From positions 1 to 5,414 of the forward strand of contig JAGYLR010000034.1 of the NCBI GenBank assembly GCA_018400895.1: a stretch of DNA of 5,414 nt, given 5' to 3'. The position numbers and the translations under genes are program-made. Origin of the DNA: a bacterium (lineage in GTDB: Bacteria; Patescibacteriota; Minisyncoccia; Minisyncoccales; PWPS01). Under the pieces are notes generated by a model, which ran no database searches, had not been told where the DNA came from, and worked only from the letters and a program-made list of their open reading frames with translations. Positions 5,204 to 5,414 of the stretch are shown in pieces (within the stretch, counting starts at the first letter, position 1; each line of letters starts with the position of its first letter).

Positions 5204-5414
5204 AGAAAAAGCACTGAAAATAATTAATCAACATGTTAAAAATCAGAATAGCATAAAACATATGTTTGCTGTTGAAGCAGTTATGCGTGCTTTAGCAAAA
5301 AAGTTTGGAGAAGATGAGGATAAGTGGGGAATTGCCGGGCTGGTGCATGATGTTGATATGCAAGAAGTAGATTATATTAATAATCCGCAATTACATGGCA
5401 TAAGGGGAGCACAA
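5196..5414 (+). CDS. HD-domain metal-dependent phosphohydrolase, 5' part (partial)
   Basis: Only the first 73 codons are inside the window, and the frame is open to the edge. The translation resembles a family of small bacterial HD-domain proteins of about 180-190 residues. It has a helix with NSIKHMFAVEAVMRALAKKF (18-37), then the core WGIAGLVHDVDM (44-55) and LHGIRGAQ (66-73). His22, the His51-Asp52 doublet and His67 fit the metal-binding residues of the HD superfamily, which hydrolyses phosphate esters of nucleotides or similar compounds. The true substrate is unknown and cannot be inferred here. The ATG at 5196 overlaps the end of lysS by 8 bases in the +1 frame and follows a run of nine A, so translation is probably coupled to lysS. 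The only purine-rich leader is GAGAAAAAAA, a poor Shine-Dalgarno site. Confidence 0.85.
   Translation, partial: MNKEKALKIINQHVKNQNSIKHMFAVEAVMRALAKKFGEDEDKWGIAGLVHDVDMQEVDYINNPQLHGIRGAQ

Noticed and set aside
4924..5261. Two overlapping minus-strand open frames at the end of lysS
   Set aside because: They oppose the conserved motif 3 region of LysRS and the HD gene start. Their sequences are low-complexity Phe/Ile/Leu/Ser, as expected from the complement of AT-rich coding DNA.
249..5414. Alternative genetic code (UGA read as Gly or Trp)
   Set aside because: mreC ends with TGA exactly at the mreD start in an ATGA overlap, and all motifs are intact under the standard code.

Overview
This is a low-GC (roughly one-third G+C by eye), gene-dense bacterial window with every feature on the + strand. 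It opens with the last bases of a 23S rRNA gene and a complete 5S rRNA gene, which end a ribosomal RNA operon. Six protein genes follow almost without gaps: mreC, mreD, a class B penicillin-binding protein of the MrdA/PBP2 type, greA, lysS, and the start of an HD-domain phosphohydrolase cut by the window edge.

The best guess for the source is a Candidate Phyla Radiation bacterium of the Parcubacteria/Paceibacteria type. The reasons are the compact overlapping genes, the very short MreD, the style of the GreA and LysRS sequences, and the lack of Shine-Dalgarno sites. This is recognition, not a search result, and another AT-rich lineage is possible. mreC ends in TGA and no long frame needs TGA read as an amino acid, so the standard bacterial code fits and the UGA=Gly code of Absconditabacteria/Gracilibacteria does not.

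Layout. Bases 1-215 hold the rRNA end: 23S tail, short spacer, and 5S enclosed in a long stem that runs into a T-rich tract, which looks like both a processing stem and the operon terminator. A consensus TATAAT lies 8 bases before mreC. Bases 249-3242 hold the elongasome part (mreC, mreD, mrdA), tightly coupled by overlaps. These proteins organise and carry out lateral-wall peptidoglycan synthesis at the membrane. Bases 3250-3708 hold greA, a transcript-cleavage factor for stalled RNA polymerase. A good sigma70-type promoter overlaps the end of greA, and its predicted start site falls on the first base of lysS (3737-5203). The HD-domain gene overlaps lysS by 8 bases.

I see no mobile element, CRISPR array, tRNA or convincing new system. 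The more unusual points are regulatory: two promoters placed so that mreC and lysS mRNAs would be leaderless or nearly so, no Shine-Dalgarno site at any gene start, and a strong internal Shine-Dalgarno match inside mreC. No stretch over 300 bases lacks a gene.
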